A stretch of DNA of 64,000 nucleotides from CAZCJA01 sp964499015. Its GTDB lineage: Bacteria > Elusimicrobiota > Elusimicrobia > F11. The DNA is taken from NCBI GenBank assembly GCA_964499015.1, contig CAZCJA010000001.1, forward strand, positions 8,573 through 72,572, in the 5' to 3' direction. Position 1 is the stretch's first letter; every line of letters starts with the position of its first letter. A model generated the notes under the pieces. That model ran no database searches, was not told the origin of the DNA, and saw only the letters and a program-made list of their open reading frames with translations. The position numbers were made by a program, and so were the translations under genes. Positions 19,601 through 24,303 of the stretch are shown piece by piece.

Positions 19601-21465
19601 TGAATAATATGAGCGAGAGCGAACGCCAAGACGTCCTGTACTTGGCCGGCTCACCGTGGACGCTCGCCGACAATGCCGGCGCGATGATCAACAGTGAGCG
19701 CCGCGCCAAAGCGCTCCACGAATTTGGCGTGCTGGCCGGCGACGCCGCGCAGCAGGCGGCCCAACCGCTCACCGTTCTCGACTTCTCTCCGTCGAAGATG
19801 AGCGCCGACCATATCTTCGGCCGCTTGGACGCGCTCAGCCGCCGCAACAGCTACACGCAAAACGTGAACCTCTACGCACGCGCGCGCTTTCTTTTAATCG
19901 CCGAGGAGAACGGAAACGATTCTTATCTCGAGCGGCGCGAACAGATCGTAACGAGCCTGATCAACAACAACACGTCCGTCAGCCGCTTCCTTTTGGCGCG
20001 GCTCGTGATCAAAATTGACGACGCCGCGTTCTTAAAACAGCTCATCGATAAGGACGTCGACAACATTCTTACGCAAGAATTAATGGAACTGACGCACGGC
20101 AGAGACAACGACCCGGGCGTGACCGCGATTTATCAGAACGCGCTCGGCAAATTGGCCGGGGCGTTCCCCGATAGCGCCGCCGCCGAAGGGCGCCGCCGCC
20201 TCGCGCTGCGCGCGACGCTGGAATCGTTGACCGATTTTGAAGTGGACGCGGTGGCCGACGGCAAACACGAGCTGCGCCGCCGCCTGCTCAGCGCGGGCGT
20301 ACCCGAAAACGTGATCGTCGCCGCGGCCAAAGAAGAGATCGGCCGCCGCGCGCTGGCGTACGCGGTCCCGCTGGCCGAAGACTGGAGCAAAGTGACGATC
20401 CAAAGCCAAACGTTTGCGGCCGCGGGCTCACCGCTGCGCAACGTGGAAAGCGCGCTCGCTCTACAGAATTTCGAACCGGCCGGCGTCGAGCACGCGCTGA
20501 GTGAAGGCCGCCGCGATCACCCGGCAATCTTTGACCGCCTCAGCGAAATCGCCGAACGTCGACGTGAACAGATTGAGCGCGGCGCGGAACGTGACATGGT
20601 CGGTCATTTGGAAACATGGCGCTTGTCGCTGGGCATCAGCTTGGGCGTAATCGGTTTCTTTGCCGGATTCTTCGCCAAGATCGTTTCTCTCGGCCGGTCC
20701 AAAGCGTACTCGCCGAACGAACGCAAAAAGCGTTTCTTCCCCAAACTCTTCATTTGGACGATTTTCACCGGAGCGGCCCTCTTGGCAATGGGCCCAAGCG
20801 CGCATGCCGCTCCGGTCAATTTGAACGCGCCCGCGCAAGCATCGGCGAACAGCGAAGCCTCGACCTCGGCGCAGCGCGTGCTCGTAAACGCGCCGGTGGT
20901 TCAATCCCTCGGCCTCTATGAGTTGAGCGAAAACATTATTGAGAAACGCCGCGATACCCGCTCCGGGGCCAACAGCATCAGCGTATGGGAAGTGACCGGC
21001 GCGGCGCACCTTGACGTGGTGCGCAAAACGCTGGCCGGTTTCGACAAGCCTGACTATAAAGAGGCGGTGCTCCTTATCGCGTCGACGGACGTGATGGAAG
21101 ACACGCTGAAACTCAAAAGCTTCCTGGAACGCGGCCATCAAAACCGCACGGTGCTCATCATCGAACAGAACGGCGCTGTCGACCCGGCCAAGGCCATCGA
21201 AAGCGCTTGCGCGAACGCCCTCTTTTCCGAATACAAACAATCTCTGCGTAATAAAAAAGCAGTGATCGATTTGTTCGCGGCCAGCGACTGGCAGTCGTCC
21301 CCCACGGTCGTCATCGACGGTGTGGAAATGCCGTCGTCGGCGGTGTTCGGCAGCGCCTCGCTCCATTGGATCGACCTGATCAAGGGGCTGGTCCTTTCCG
21401 TGCCGGTCGGCGGGGACATGGATCGCTCGTTTGAAGCGCTCCGCGCCGCTTTGAAGCACGCCTGA
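7648..21465 (+). CDS. Giant multidomain membrane/exported protein (4,605 aa)
   Basis: One uninterrupted 13.8-kb frame starting at GTG 7648 with GGAGGA at 7638-7643. In order: signal peptide (1-26, cut after VFA); TraB/ChaN-like domain (about 84-490); glutamate dehydrogenase (about 640-1105); membrane domain with HALGH and GPLAN motifs (1107-1280); GlmS-like class II glutaminase (1282-1710) and SIS domain (1822-2005); two membrane spans (2054-2128); undefined domain (2130-2480); membrane span and LEDRR motif (2482-2545); acidic Ala/Pro/Glu-rich linker (to about 2815); membrane bundle (2820-3148); adaptor-like coiled-coil/β-barrel region (about 3200-3680); helical region (3680-4320); and a signal-peptide-like segment (4365-4390) with a 215-residue C-terminal domain. 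Two palindromic repeats sit in frame. lpd starts 22 bp downstream. Catalytic motifs look intact in the dehydrogenase and SIS parts. A single giant polypeptide, later cleaved or not, is the literal reading; its overall role is unknown. Confidence 0.9.
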   Translation: MRPSQHARRGVCLTLISSLLTQCVFAHTSEVNFWKERSSSLRGAQATKQSHEIASLPLVARNDKLLSLSQFGTYRSPSAHTAKTVIHIQDVHLNAEAQENIGRAVEQLIASGKVGLIALEGAFAPINIGRFRSFNDQDALRKAARYAFSKNEISGPVHAMLTSASAVPPIIGVDDQRAHAANVDAYKKSAALISAAQRGIEARRAENDAAARRTLNPELLSLYEKSAGYRAGRLNVGAYLRQLDKSGADLPLDLQTFLEALKIEETLNFNRVEAERTQFVHYLISKLDQNAVHELEKKAASHRLGLVNQAGFYSHLMTLCRLHGISIKRFPALNEYIAYIQLSDAVNAEKLYASLREAETALFDRLTRSPREEEIIGESRRLYLSAKLADFSLTRDEWNEYKTLTPTPLPQAGEGWERIFKEFYVQAEKRDRAMTENLLREMEKTGADTAILVTGGFHAAGIAAQLKKREIGVASFVPRITRLSAESGAKNLSLFIQEKAPLEKLFEGQTLFLAPNPASLLPLPIEIVAVKSVTTPSVPAQIIIDQLLPENHGVKVEATHTNGDVNVDVSAENGRVSNVFNVSSAGAILSARVTAVKPRLSPSFAALKRMFNTPVRTADRSPAELILTAAGQRLRLSGAHNRAILKPRRVIKMNIVFARDQENGGRLARHEAFRIQHFFAPGKPGKGGIRFHKDVSARMIGQLALEMTVKVTLMNLPLGGAKGGIRINPHEHSTAELARAMRAYVRGLLAQKALSPEIDVPAPDVGTTPDLMAVFADEYLRGLVIRGELAHPILTEVARVTNRERNLSPSEIAIQDRDDYPGAGTATPYLDAVIDLVEKKELPGHLLSVVTGKPVAKGGIDGRVEATGRGVAVVTREAVKKYMGRDVTGVKIALQGFGNVGYHTARILESMGAIIVAVGEWDGTVLNERGIDLAALKRHMVTNRGGVSGFDHDGSVVTAAKDAWLVDGADVVIPAAREDVLTVDNISLLPASAKLIVEAANGPLTAGAEKELSQSRPDVRVIPDGLANAGGVFVSHMEMRNDDGTVKDASEQAVNADLEKNILIAARALFSAAEKEGLTLREAMGHIVMGRLSKENVARARTYNLLPELLFGITAVAMTLFTPTHLHFSLGVYMIAGVIVRAVWFSAFFIHALGHGTVKWIVDKNHPFDWNDAIEGASLMEFFKSILPLAPIHTPLISERRAVTTGDPSPARVRAKAIAGPLANAAAAIGLYAFALPYADAANPLIALAVYAATALHGAFAILSVSDYVSFFTGRAPFGFACGYLDYVAPRAAGADSASLVPVWMRDQIKFSTEILSDRGKQAYGFEIKARDRQGNVVLVGVKDVNPKRSELHTRLRKDIDAEIKASEQDGFLPMDDLIDYSSHLRFGTSSEPSRIETHPHQAPEELVDIYDWSDGTKPITLKKRNFQISVKHNGDNDGIRTEHEILQDNPVFSFSKEMSYKEIRQQMNRVLYHDITEGDSPVIASMLALFNTQGRFPASARLAYLMLSDTLNNSFKGLTSPHQIAKVIKKWGAVFEEEFLHHQKNLFVNKKGKWVVNREYMDSTFIRALQARIKSDPTIKKDPYLSEFSPHALDQFAQTTMFLFFEHNTERAIQTMIATALDTSTFGLSVNNTLEPKKKFWMAKGQPGGMGYNPDTGAFIVASDPGAVLGGLNERSKLLTFNDDHGEIIVLDMDKPRAPNLKIFSIAAHRELSDDEIAARWIPLAKNNYITLPSKRDGTADSVLKGDLGDLNGIMRAIEDGFDPKHRDNKKRPSNRLSSDRLNAQLVEMAQRHREWRELKLSAWLNQGNKVEDFQEERNQEADIVFIAEGPSYDIALRKKENLDKLCPGLNVQIVQGNTYMANKDNYYEKIGTGSFHIGKNTIIFGVSQSGMTFSNVEAIRDAEIMRKAGRIQDVYVLTGSWMSVLGRSIGQEFFPDSDFQGRIFSNMSGRRPSEASTIAAATDFLMTRILMEAMKALNAGVPEGSLEYMPFNMKLTAHALMRLEEQIEPLLNGGLSQITATDAGGKAVPSKINDKLLAQGQDLANHISEQMFSLFAVRIYTFFTVLFHVPIFHVIAFIITALTLVATGADSIVGSFRALPMLETVMLFGVWFVAHLADTVFYTFQDVYFTYLLRYLQNREIKDRLGARGLAIGSPHWSSLRDYFRAALLEAPAFLSLASIDGRRIEGDFMHRFKDAPRGTLILFQFDDSRESTTVATLKAGAAKMSVNQAAGVRNWKAGPHILINTLNPDATKRYKYESVAVSGESQFREDDGILKNEAFRSFHSAWFNELKLLVAGQVIAAEMAEQLTNVRIPFYIPRRDSPRTRFMERAFGLLSQIYSATALQSYSLFMQVWYRTASTTKIFEPGKGQSGLTVFTTQLVAPRPNKTGTKERNFAFITKALRDGGLDNNTPWIPEIGPLAPMYSVLYDPLDVRLAATPAQSHFTRPSEEIPAPTAPRRVKLPWGTLEGDGSMVARTPASVALIVAWMMLDTSNIYLTLAVLSVVTLIAGTYVFGKPTPSKHNRRTKLRVEQLEDRRFLNGDINSAPIDAHYDDVHVLLSDDGAMVDEAARDAAFADLVEKIFPVDGTKAAVYDENGRMIEIYVYYTVDGVDYKAVLSDFKYDGDKPVSFTFTRTTVNETGPPVVLEGRFTAHDKENRPTEAVVEDPHGGAALKFIITYPSQEEEQSADDTTAGEKIASAIFEEDISNVLPARSSSGGSADAAAQEPIAGMGSGQIFEDEGAIGIPPEAAIELLHGGAGAAAAAPMEEAPVDDLPVMETDAGVVFPIDEKSNTENQLDAPAPSIGADEPVVARLERPWNYFDALAASALVAGAAVFSRNGHKEKKAEEAKEPKVRLSFNRKKLRVQFPESSGVQVKLPNGYTLNTLTFEYNGNGYTTADGRMAAKPNTATNEIAVTSVNGDGYTFVYFDGAGSQTFDRITLNWKRSLVERVAEGPYEGPSMWKVFSITFIVAAASPFALWALSSIPFTELSTISISTDVIDAAWLRANALPILYWGGLGLGALTLLFAVREPAEKRARLSWTAWLSRLFYRGLFSAGVVGLGVAALSLEIAPLPFLTLGLWVIIGATTAGYFVPAFVSGALNVVGFFFRWMPSVRARSSYRKDFATLVGVLVIASLGYWFERIDGFIFNNTNEQRPVLSDEFANANWPKPPVQPAPERITVQPLKETLSYSFNNVSPLLYEPDANAIAVPLLAQKEGYLEIAPETGIAPADWKNPGRAFRVRGETPLLHLSRPITEANAAGLRRMVDYLSGVYEHYQRVGAYDKHLTSMKDRLIDRAEFLLKKIENYQREQELDVFGEIRVPLAAGEMGWVLPGQRPLGTATADTVLARVHSERRLTVRMAVPAGAWRHYDFMKLSPVVLFRGHERPARVINLIIEPRLDGSIVLTMSLLAQEQIFDWDDKANRPAPVDVRLDMPRRSKPVSFSSAVPATLLVRSYAQFNQRGAFPVNSTGSMGRTDFSMPESGWVQANQMVAGIGRHDRERLEALANETEAFSGEVEQYLRQLQFLVEQRIAPRAPAEARKFGDDFVQIKTLLAQFSFMDYQAPRAGVLTQTLNAQGQPVEGRPVAQVLTPQITITQRIPKNDGINIGDAVVVRRSSTGEETLGIVRQVNRQLADESRGEDQTRFQEVLIETNNLPGLWFADNEYGVEVIYAPSNITGSAQPWLKKCYDMREEAAQKLYRQPDLTRLPQLFPVRFIAPASADDLALLIHRLEDTAAALDMQALSATGMDLSFVAPEIRPTDTPEMRRLLTEANGAQRREWMTIFLQNRNISAGILERLTLDGQTDVAQMSLDYMLTQRRIVDLINLHRRLYEKDPSADMTLLARAHIIELIESGANALQTDDGATEDPLRRLSQLAGNDPNRAAAQEFLVSILSANDAAFHPDTAVAVRRILDSAFWKTYADKLALARALDGAEQKDAAELVRRAVFAHMAGHIAWAHGQPQEEATHLGPIKRWDPEIWDRLNNMSESERQDVLYLAGSPWTLADNAGAMINSERRAKALHEFGVLAGDAAQQAAQPLTVLDFSPSKMSADHIFGRLDALSRRNSYTQNVNLYARARFLLIAEENGNDSYLERREQIVTSLINNNTSVSRFLLARLVIKIDDAAFLKQLIDKDVDNILTQELMELTHGRDNDPGVTAIYQNALGKLAGAFPDSAAAEGRRRLALRATLESLTDFEVDAVADGKHELRRRLLSAGVPENVIVAAAKEEIGRRALAYAVPLAEDWSKVTIQSQTFAAAGSPLRNVESALALQNFEPAGVEHALSEGRRDHPAIFDRLSEIAERRREQIERGAERDMVGHLETWRLSLGISLGVIGFFAGFFAKIVSLGRSKAYSPNERKKRFFPKLFIWTIFTGAALLAMGPSAHAAPVNLNAPAQASANSEASTSAQRVLVNAPVVQSLGLYELSENIIEKRRDTRSGANSISVWEVTGAAHLDVVRKTLAGFDKPDYKEAVLLIASTDVMEDTLKLKSFLERGHQNRTVLIIEQNGAVDPAKAIESACANALFSEYKQSLRNKKAVIDLFAASDWQSSPTVVIDGVEMPSSAVFGSASLHWIDLIKGLVLSVPVGGDMDRSFEALRAALKHA
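7764..7836. repeat. Palindromic dispersed repeat inserted in frame
   Basis: A 73-bp inverted repeat whose outer 11 bases (GTCATTGCGAG / CTCGCAATGAC) and inner 11 bases (GAAGCAATCTC / GAGATTGCTTC) are perfectly complementary, meeting at a short CAT turn. It matches from memory a well-known family of intergenic palindromes seen in many bacteria. Here it encodes residues 39-63 of the giant protein, just after the signal peptide, without breaking the frame. Confidence 0.85.
7897..9110 (+). other. Domain: TraB/ChaN (TIKI)-superfamily-like module
   Basis: The segment opens with VIHIQDVHLNAEAQ and a following LIALEGAF strand, and closes with ILVTGGFHAAG. This is the paired His-motif layout of TraB/GumN/ChaN-like metal or haem-binding proteins (GExH near the start, GxxHxxG near the end). 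The middle is helical. A degenerate paralogue occurs at 48596-49654. Confidence 0.6.
8855..8901. repeat. Second in-frame palindromic repeat
   Basis: The core CTCTCCCGC at 8870-8878 and GCGGGAGAG at 8881-8889 are perfect inverted arms around AA, flanked by CCCTCACCCCTACCC and GTTGGGAGAGG. This is the familiar intergenic palindrome whose translation reads LTPTPLPQAGEG. It encodes residues 403-418 of the giant protein, inside the TraB/ChaN-like domain. Confidence 0.85.
9576..10960 (+). other. Domain: complete glutamate dehydrogenase (Glu/Leu/Phe/Val family)
   Basis: The family order is intact: KGGIRFH, LPLGGAKGG with the substrate Lys at residue 722, PAPDVGT with the catalytic Asp at 764, TGKPVAKGG with EATGRG, the Rossmann motif GFGNVG at 896-901, and PDGLANAGGVFVSHMEM. 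At about 460 residues it covers a normal cytosolic enzyme. It would interconvert glutamate and 2-oxoglutarate with NAD(P). Its place behind a signal peptide is highly unusual. Confidence 0.92.
10966..11480 (+). other. Domain: degenerate site-2-protease (M50)-like membrane module
   Basis: Several hydrophobic helices surround HALGH (residues 1151-1155), at the position of the M50 zinc motif HExGH, and GPLANAAAAIGLYAF (from 1220), matching the M50 GPxxN motif. The catalytic Glu is replaced by Ala, so protease activity is not expected. Confidence 0.5.
11491..12790 (+). other. Domain: GlmS-like class II glutamine amidotransferase
   Basis: Motifs match the GlmS glutaminase in order: Cys1282 in FACGYLDYVAP (nucleophile position), HLRFGT at 1384-1389 (HTRWAT in GlmS), ETHPH to 1401 (NAHPH), HNGDND at 1433-1438, and IVASDPGAVLGG further on. 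Class II glutaminases need an N-terminal Cys, so an active domain would require cleavage before residue 1282. Confidence 0.75.
13111..13660 (+). other. Domain: SIS sugar-phosphate isomerase module
   Basis: ADIVFIAEGPSYDIALRKKEN resembles the first SIS strand-turn-helix of GlmS, and GVSQSGMT (SQSG at 1889-1892) is the phosphosugar-binding loop. An AAATDFLMTRILMEAM helix follows. Together with the preceding glutaminase this gives a GlmS-like order, although only one clear SIS lobe is seen. Confidence 0.75.
15232..15270 (+). other. LEDRR motif, planctomycete-type, in mid-protein
   Basis: Residues 2529-2541 read KLRVEQLEDRRFL, immediately after a membrane span. In planctomycetes this motif normally lies near the N-terminus of very large surface proteins. 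Its position here suggests that the second half once began a separate protein. Confidence 0.6.
17250..18680 (+). other. Domain: adaptor (HlyD)-like coiled-coil and barrel region
   Basis: A helical stretch with heptad character (about residues 3260-3315) is followed by FGEIRVPLAAGEMGWVLPGQ and a β-rich region. A second helix pair and PRAGVLTQTLNAQGQPVEGR with a following barrel come next. The helix-hairpin flanked by lipoyl-like and barrel strands resembles periplasmic adaptor proteins. Weak similarity; inferred from pattern only. Confidence 0.35.
20740..21465 (+). other. Internal signal-peptide-like segment and C-terminal domain
   Basis: RKKRFFPK, then the hydrophobic run LFIWTIFTGAALLAMG and PSAHA before APVN, is a textbook signal peptide in the middle of a polypeptide. 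It is preceded by a membrane span at about 4328-4350. The 215 residues after it form a soluble α/β domain I cannot name. Confidence 0.5.
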
Positions 21466-21487
21466 TTTTTGGCATTCTTGGCCGCGC

Positions 21488-22802
21488 ATGGCCATGAACG
21501 TTGTCGTCATCGGAGCCGGACCCGCCGGGGAAGCCGCCGCCAAAACCGCCGCCAAAGCGGGCGCGTCCGTCACGCTCATTGAACGTGAAAACGCCGGCGG
21601 CCTGTGCTTGAACAGAGGCTGTATCCCCTCCAAAACCCTGCTCGAGCGCATGCATGCGCTGCGCATCAGCGGCGAAAAACCAAACTGGTCCAATCTGCAG
21701 AAAGCCAAAACCGACATCGTCGACGGGTTGCGTTCGCAATTGGAAAACTGGCTGAAAACGCAGAAGGTAACCTTGATAAAAGGGGCCGCGCACTTCACCG
21801 GCAAGAACACCCTCGAACTGAAGAATTCCTCCGAGACGAAAACCATCACGTTCGACAAAGCCATTATCGCCACCGGCACGGAAATTTATTATCCCGCTCC
21901 GCTCGACCAATTTAAAGATGACCTCCTCAACAGCGACCGTTTATTGAACTTAAGTTCCACGCCGGCGCGCGCGGTGATCGCCGGAGGCGGCGCGGTGGGC
22001 TGCGAGTTCGCCTGCCTTCTGCACGCGGCGGGCGCCCAGGTGACGATCGTCGAAATGAAAGACGGGCTTCTGCCCGGAGAAGACCCGGCGGTGGTGCGCG
22101 CTCTCACCCAATCATTCGAAGCACGCGGCATTCAGGTCAAAACCGGAGCGACCATTAAAAATTTGGCCAAGAAAAACGGCGTCTGGGACATTGAGTTGTC
22201 GACCGGGGAAAAATTATCGGCGGAAGGCCTGGCCGCCTGTGTTGGCCGCCTGCCGGACGTGAAACAACTTCAACCGGAAAAAGCGGGAATCGAAATTGAA
22301 GGACGCACGCTGAAGTTAAACGCTTATCTGCAGACCACCAACCCGAATATTTACGCGGCGGGCGATGTCACGCTGCAGACGCGGCTGGCGCACGCGGCCA
22401 GCGTGCAGGGCAATGTCGCCGGCAAGAACGCGCTCGGAGGAAACGAAACCTACGACGGCAGCTTGGTGCCGCGCTGCTTGTACAGCTGGCCCGAAGTGGC
22501 CAGCATTGGCAAATGGGCGTATGAAGTTGAAGGCGCGAAAACGTCGCGCGGATTTNNNNNNNNNNAAGAGACCCGTCTCGGCCAAGGCGTTGGCGGCGGA
22601 TGAAACGGAAGGTTTTGTGCAGATTGTCGCGGACAAAGATGGGCGGATTTCAGGGGCGCAGATTATCGGCGCTCACGCGACGGAGCTGATTCACATCTTT
22701 TCGGTCGCGCTTAAGGCGCGGATGACTGTGAAGGATCTGTCGAATGTCATCTTCGCCCATCCGACGCTCGCCGAAGTCATCAAAGACGCGGCGCGCAAGT
22801 AA
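21488..22802 (+). CDS. lpd: Dihydrolipoamide dehydrogenase (E3/L protein), interrupted by an assembly gap
   Basis: Flavoenzyme that reoxidises protein-bound dihydrolipoamide with NAD; it would serve the glycine cleavage system encoded at 35.9-41.6 kb. FAD motif GAGPAGEA, redox disulfide CLNRGCIPSK, NAD motif AGGGAVGCE, second FAD motif YAAGDV, and C-terminal FAHPTLAE with the catalytic His-Glu pair are all present. A run of ten Ns at 22556-22565 splits it into two frames. Codons end cleanly at 22555 and resume at 22566, so the true gap must be a multiple of three if the gene is intact. Homology suggests only a few residues are missing. It starts 22 bp after the giant gene and ends against the convergent response regulator. 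Confidence 0.93.
22556..22565. other. Assembly gap (ten Ns)
   Basis: Scaffold gap of nominal length inside lpd. It creates an artificial frameshift and is not evidence of a pseudogene. Confidence 0.97.
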
Positions 22803-23168
22803 CTAGTCCGCCAGAAAATCCATCACCCGTCTTTTCAGTTCTTTAATGTCGATCGGTTTGGTCAGATAATCTTCGACGCCAAGCTCGAACCCCACCACAT
22901 GGTCCACTATCTCGTCTTTCGACGTGAACATCATCACCGGAATGGAACGCGTCGCTTTGTTTTTGCGGAGTTCCCGGATCGTACCGTAGCCGTCCAAGAC
23001 CGGCATGTTGACGTCGAGCAAAATCAACTGGGGCTGGTGTTCCACGGCCCGCTTAACGCCTTCCTCGCCGTTGACCGCTTTAAGAATTTCGATTTTTTCG
23101 TCTTCAAAAACGCGGTTCAACAGCTTATGAATCGTTTCTTCGTCGTCAACGACCAGAAGTTTCGGCAT
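22803..23168 (-). CDS. Single-domain response regulator (CheY-like)
   Basis: 121 aa, receiver domain only: acidic pair in VVDDEET, phospho-acceptor Asp in LILLDVNMPVLDG, conserved Thr/Ser in MMFTSKDE and Lys in LTKPIDIKEL. It has no output domain, so it probably acts by protein contact or in a phosphorelay. The start has a good Shine-Dalgarno (AGGAGGG). The gene overlaps the upstream NnrS-like gene by 23 nt and is the last gene of the operon that begins near 33.0 kb. Confidence 0.92.
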   Translation of the reverse strand: MPKLLVVDDEETIHKLLNRVFEDEKIEILKAVNGEEGVKRAVEHQPQLILLDVNMPVLDGYGTIRELRKNKATRSIPVMMFTSKDEIVDHVVGFELGVEDYLTKPIDIKELKRRVMDFLAD

Positions 23169-24303
23169 ACACCCTCCTTCTCTTCATAAAAAAGACCAGC
23201 GCTCCCAGACTGATAAAAAACAAAAGAAAAACGAGCCCATTGAGCATTCCGCCCCACTTCTTGACGTCGTACACGTTGACGACGCCGCCGGTCAGCCGCA
23301 CGATGAGACCCGCATGCAGGAGCGCCAGATAAACAAAAAGCGGAGTGATTTTTTTGAGCCTCACGCCGAACTGGGTAAAGGCGATCATCGGTGCGTGGCC
23401 GAAAATCACAAACCAATCGAAGCCGATAAAAAAAGAATGGAGCAGCGCGTCGTAACGCGCGCCGGAGGCGTAGCCGGCGAAAAGAACGGACAAGACGCCC
23501 GACACCGCGAGCCAAATGTACGCCGAAATCAGACAAATCCCCGTATAGGTCGATAGTCCCCCACTGCCGATCAGCCGCCACGACGCATCGTAGCGGATCA
23601 GCCAGAATGAGGAAGCAATCATTCCCAGGCCGGCCGCTCGCATCCCGAGGGTGATGCGCGGATCAAAGATGGAATCCCCCACGATCTGCATCGCTGCTTC
23701 CGTCAGTGTGAAGTAGCCGACGGCCATGCACAGCATTCCGATAAAAACAACTCCCAACGCCGCGCCCAAAATCCATTGCGGTGTGTCACCCATCTGAATG
23801 CGCTGGGCAATCTCCAAACGCTGGCCGATCAAAACGAACAGGACGAAACCCATCCACCACAAGTACACGTAGAACACCGGCCAGCGCGCCATCCACACCA
23901 CCATTCCCGCCACCCAAAGAAAACTGCCGAGGAAATAGAAGAAGTTAAAAAGAATGCGTTCGTGGAAGAACAGGCGCGCGCATTGAACGAGGAAAGCAAG
24001 ACTGCCCGCGAAAACCAGATACTGAGGAACGCGGGCCATAGGAAAAAGAAGCAACGACAAAGCGCCCGCCCCGATCAGTGTCGGGGTGAAATAGGCAGCA
24101 GTCGACTTTGAGGCGTGGGCACGCTCCATGGCAAACATCACCCCCAAAAAACCGCAGACGATCAGCGGCCCGTGAATACCGGGCAGCCCCGGGAACAAAA
24201 CGGGCAGCGTCCAGCCGATACGGTACAGCCCGCCCCAGACCGCCATGAGGAATAAAAATGCGGCAAGACCGCCCAGCGCGAATGGAATATTTTTTTTAAA
24301 CAA
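23146..24303 (-). CDS. NnrS-like polytopic membrane protein
   Basis: About 385 aa with ten to twelve hydrophobic helices. GIHGPLIVCGFLGVMFAMERA and LLHSFFIGFDWFVIFGHAPMI resemble the paired His-bearing helices of NnrS, a haem- and copper-containing membrane protein linked to nitric-oxide stress in proteobacteria. The frame extends to 24378, but this would overlap the upstream gene by 83 nt. TTG at 24303 overlaps it by only 8 nt and leaves a natural first helix, so it is chosen. It lies in an operon with sensors and a surface protein and no denitrification genes, so NO metabolism is not supported by context. Confidence 0.65.
   Translation of the reverse strand: MFKKNIPFALGGLAAFLFLMAVWGGLYRIGWTLPVLFPGLPGIHGPLIVCGFLGVMFAMERAHASKSTAAYFTPTLIGAGALSLLLFPMARVPQYLVFAGSLAFLVQCARLFFHERILFNFFYFLGSFLWVAGMVVWMARWPVFYVYLWWMGFVLFVLIGQRLEIAQRIQMGDTPQWILGAALGVVFIGMLCMAVGYFTLTEAAMQIVGDSIFDPRITLGMRAAGLGMIASSFWLIRYDASWRLIGSGGLSTYTGICLISAYIWLAVSGVLSVLFAGYASGARYDALLHSFFIGFDWFVIFGHAPMIAFTQFGVRLKKITPLFVYLALLHAGLIVRLTGGVVNVYDVKKWGGMLNGLVFLLFFISLGALVFFMKRRRVYAETSGR

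Noticed and set aside
20461..21879. Long minus-strand open frame opposite the giant gene and lpd
   Set aside because: It lies fully antisense to well-supported coding sequence and shows no domain. Similar shadows occur at 38320-39507 (minus), 46984-48153 (plus), 59470-60852 (plus), 55190-56206 (minus), 51612-52589 (plus) and 27942-28985 (plus), as expected at high GC.
22556..22565. lpd as a frameshifted pseudogene
   Set aside because: The frame change comes only from the ten-N placeholder. Codons are complete on both sides and motifs continue.
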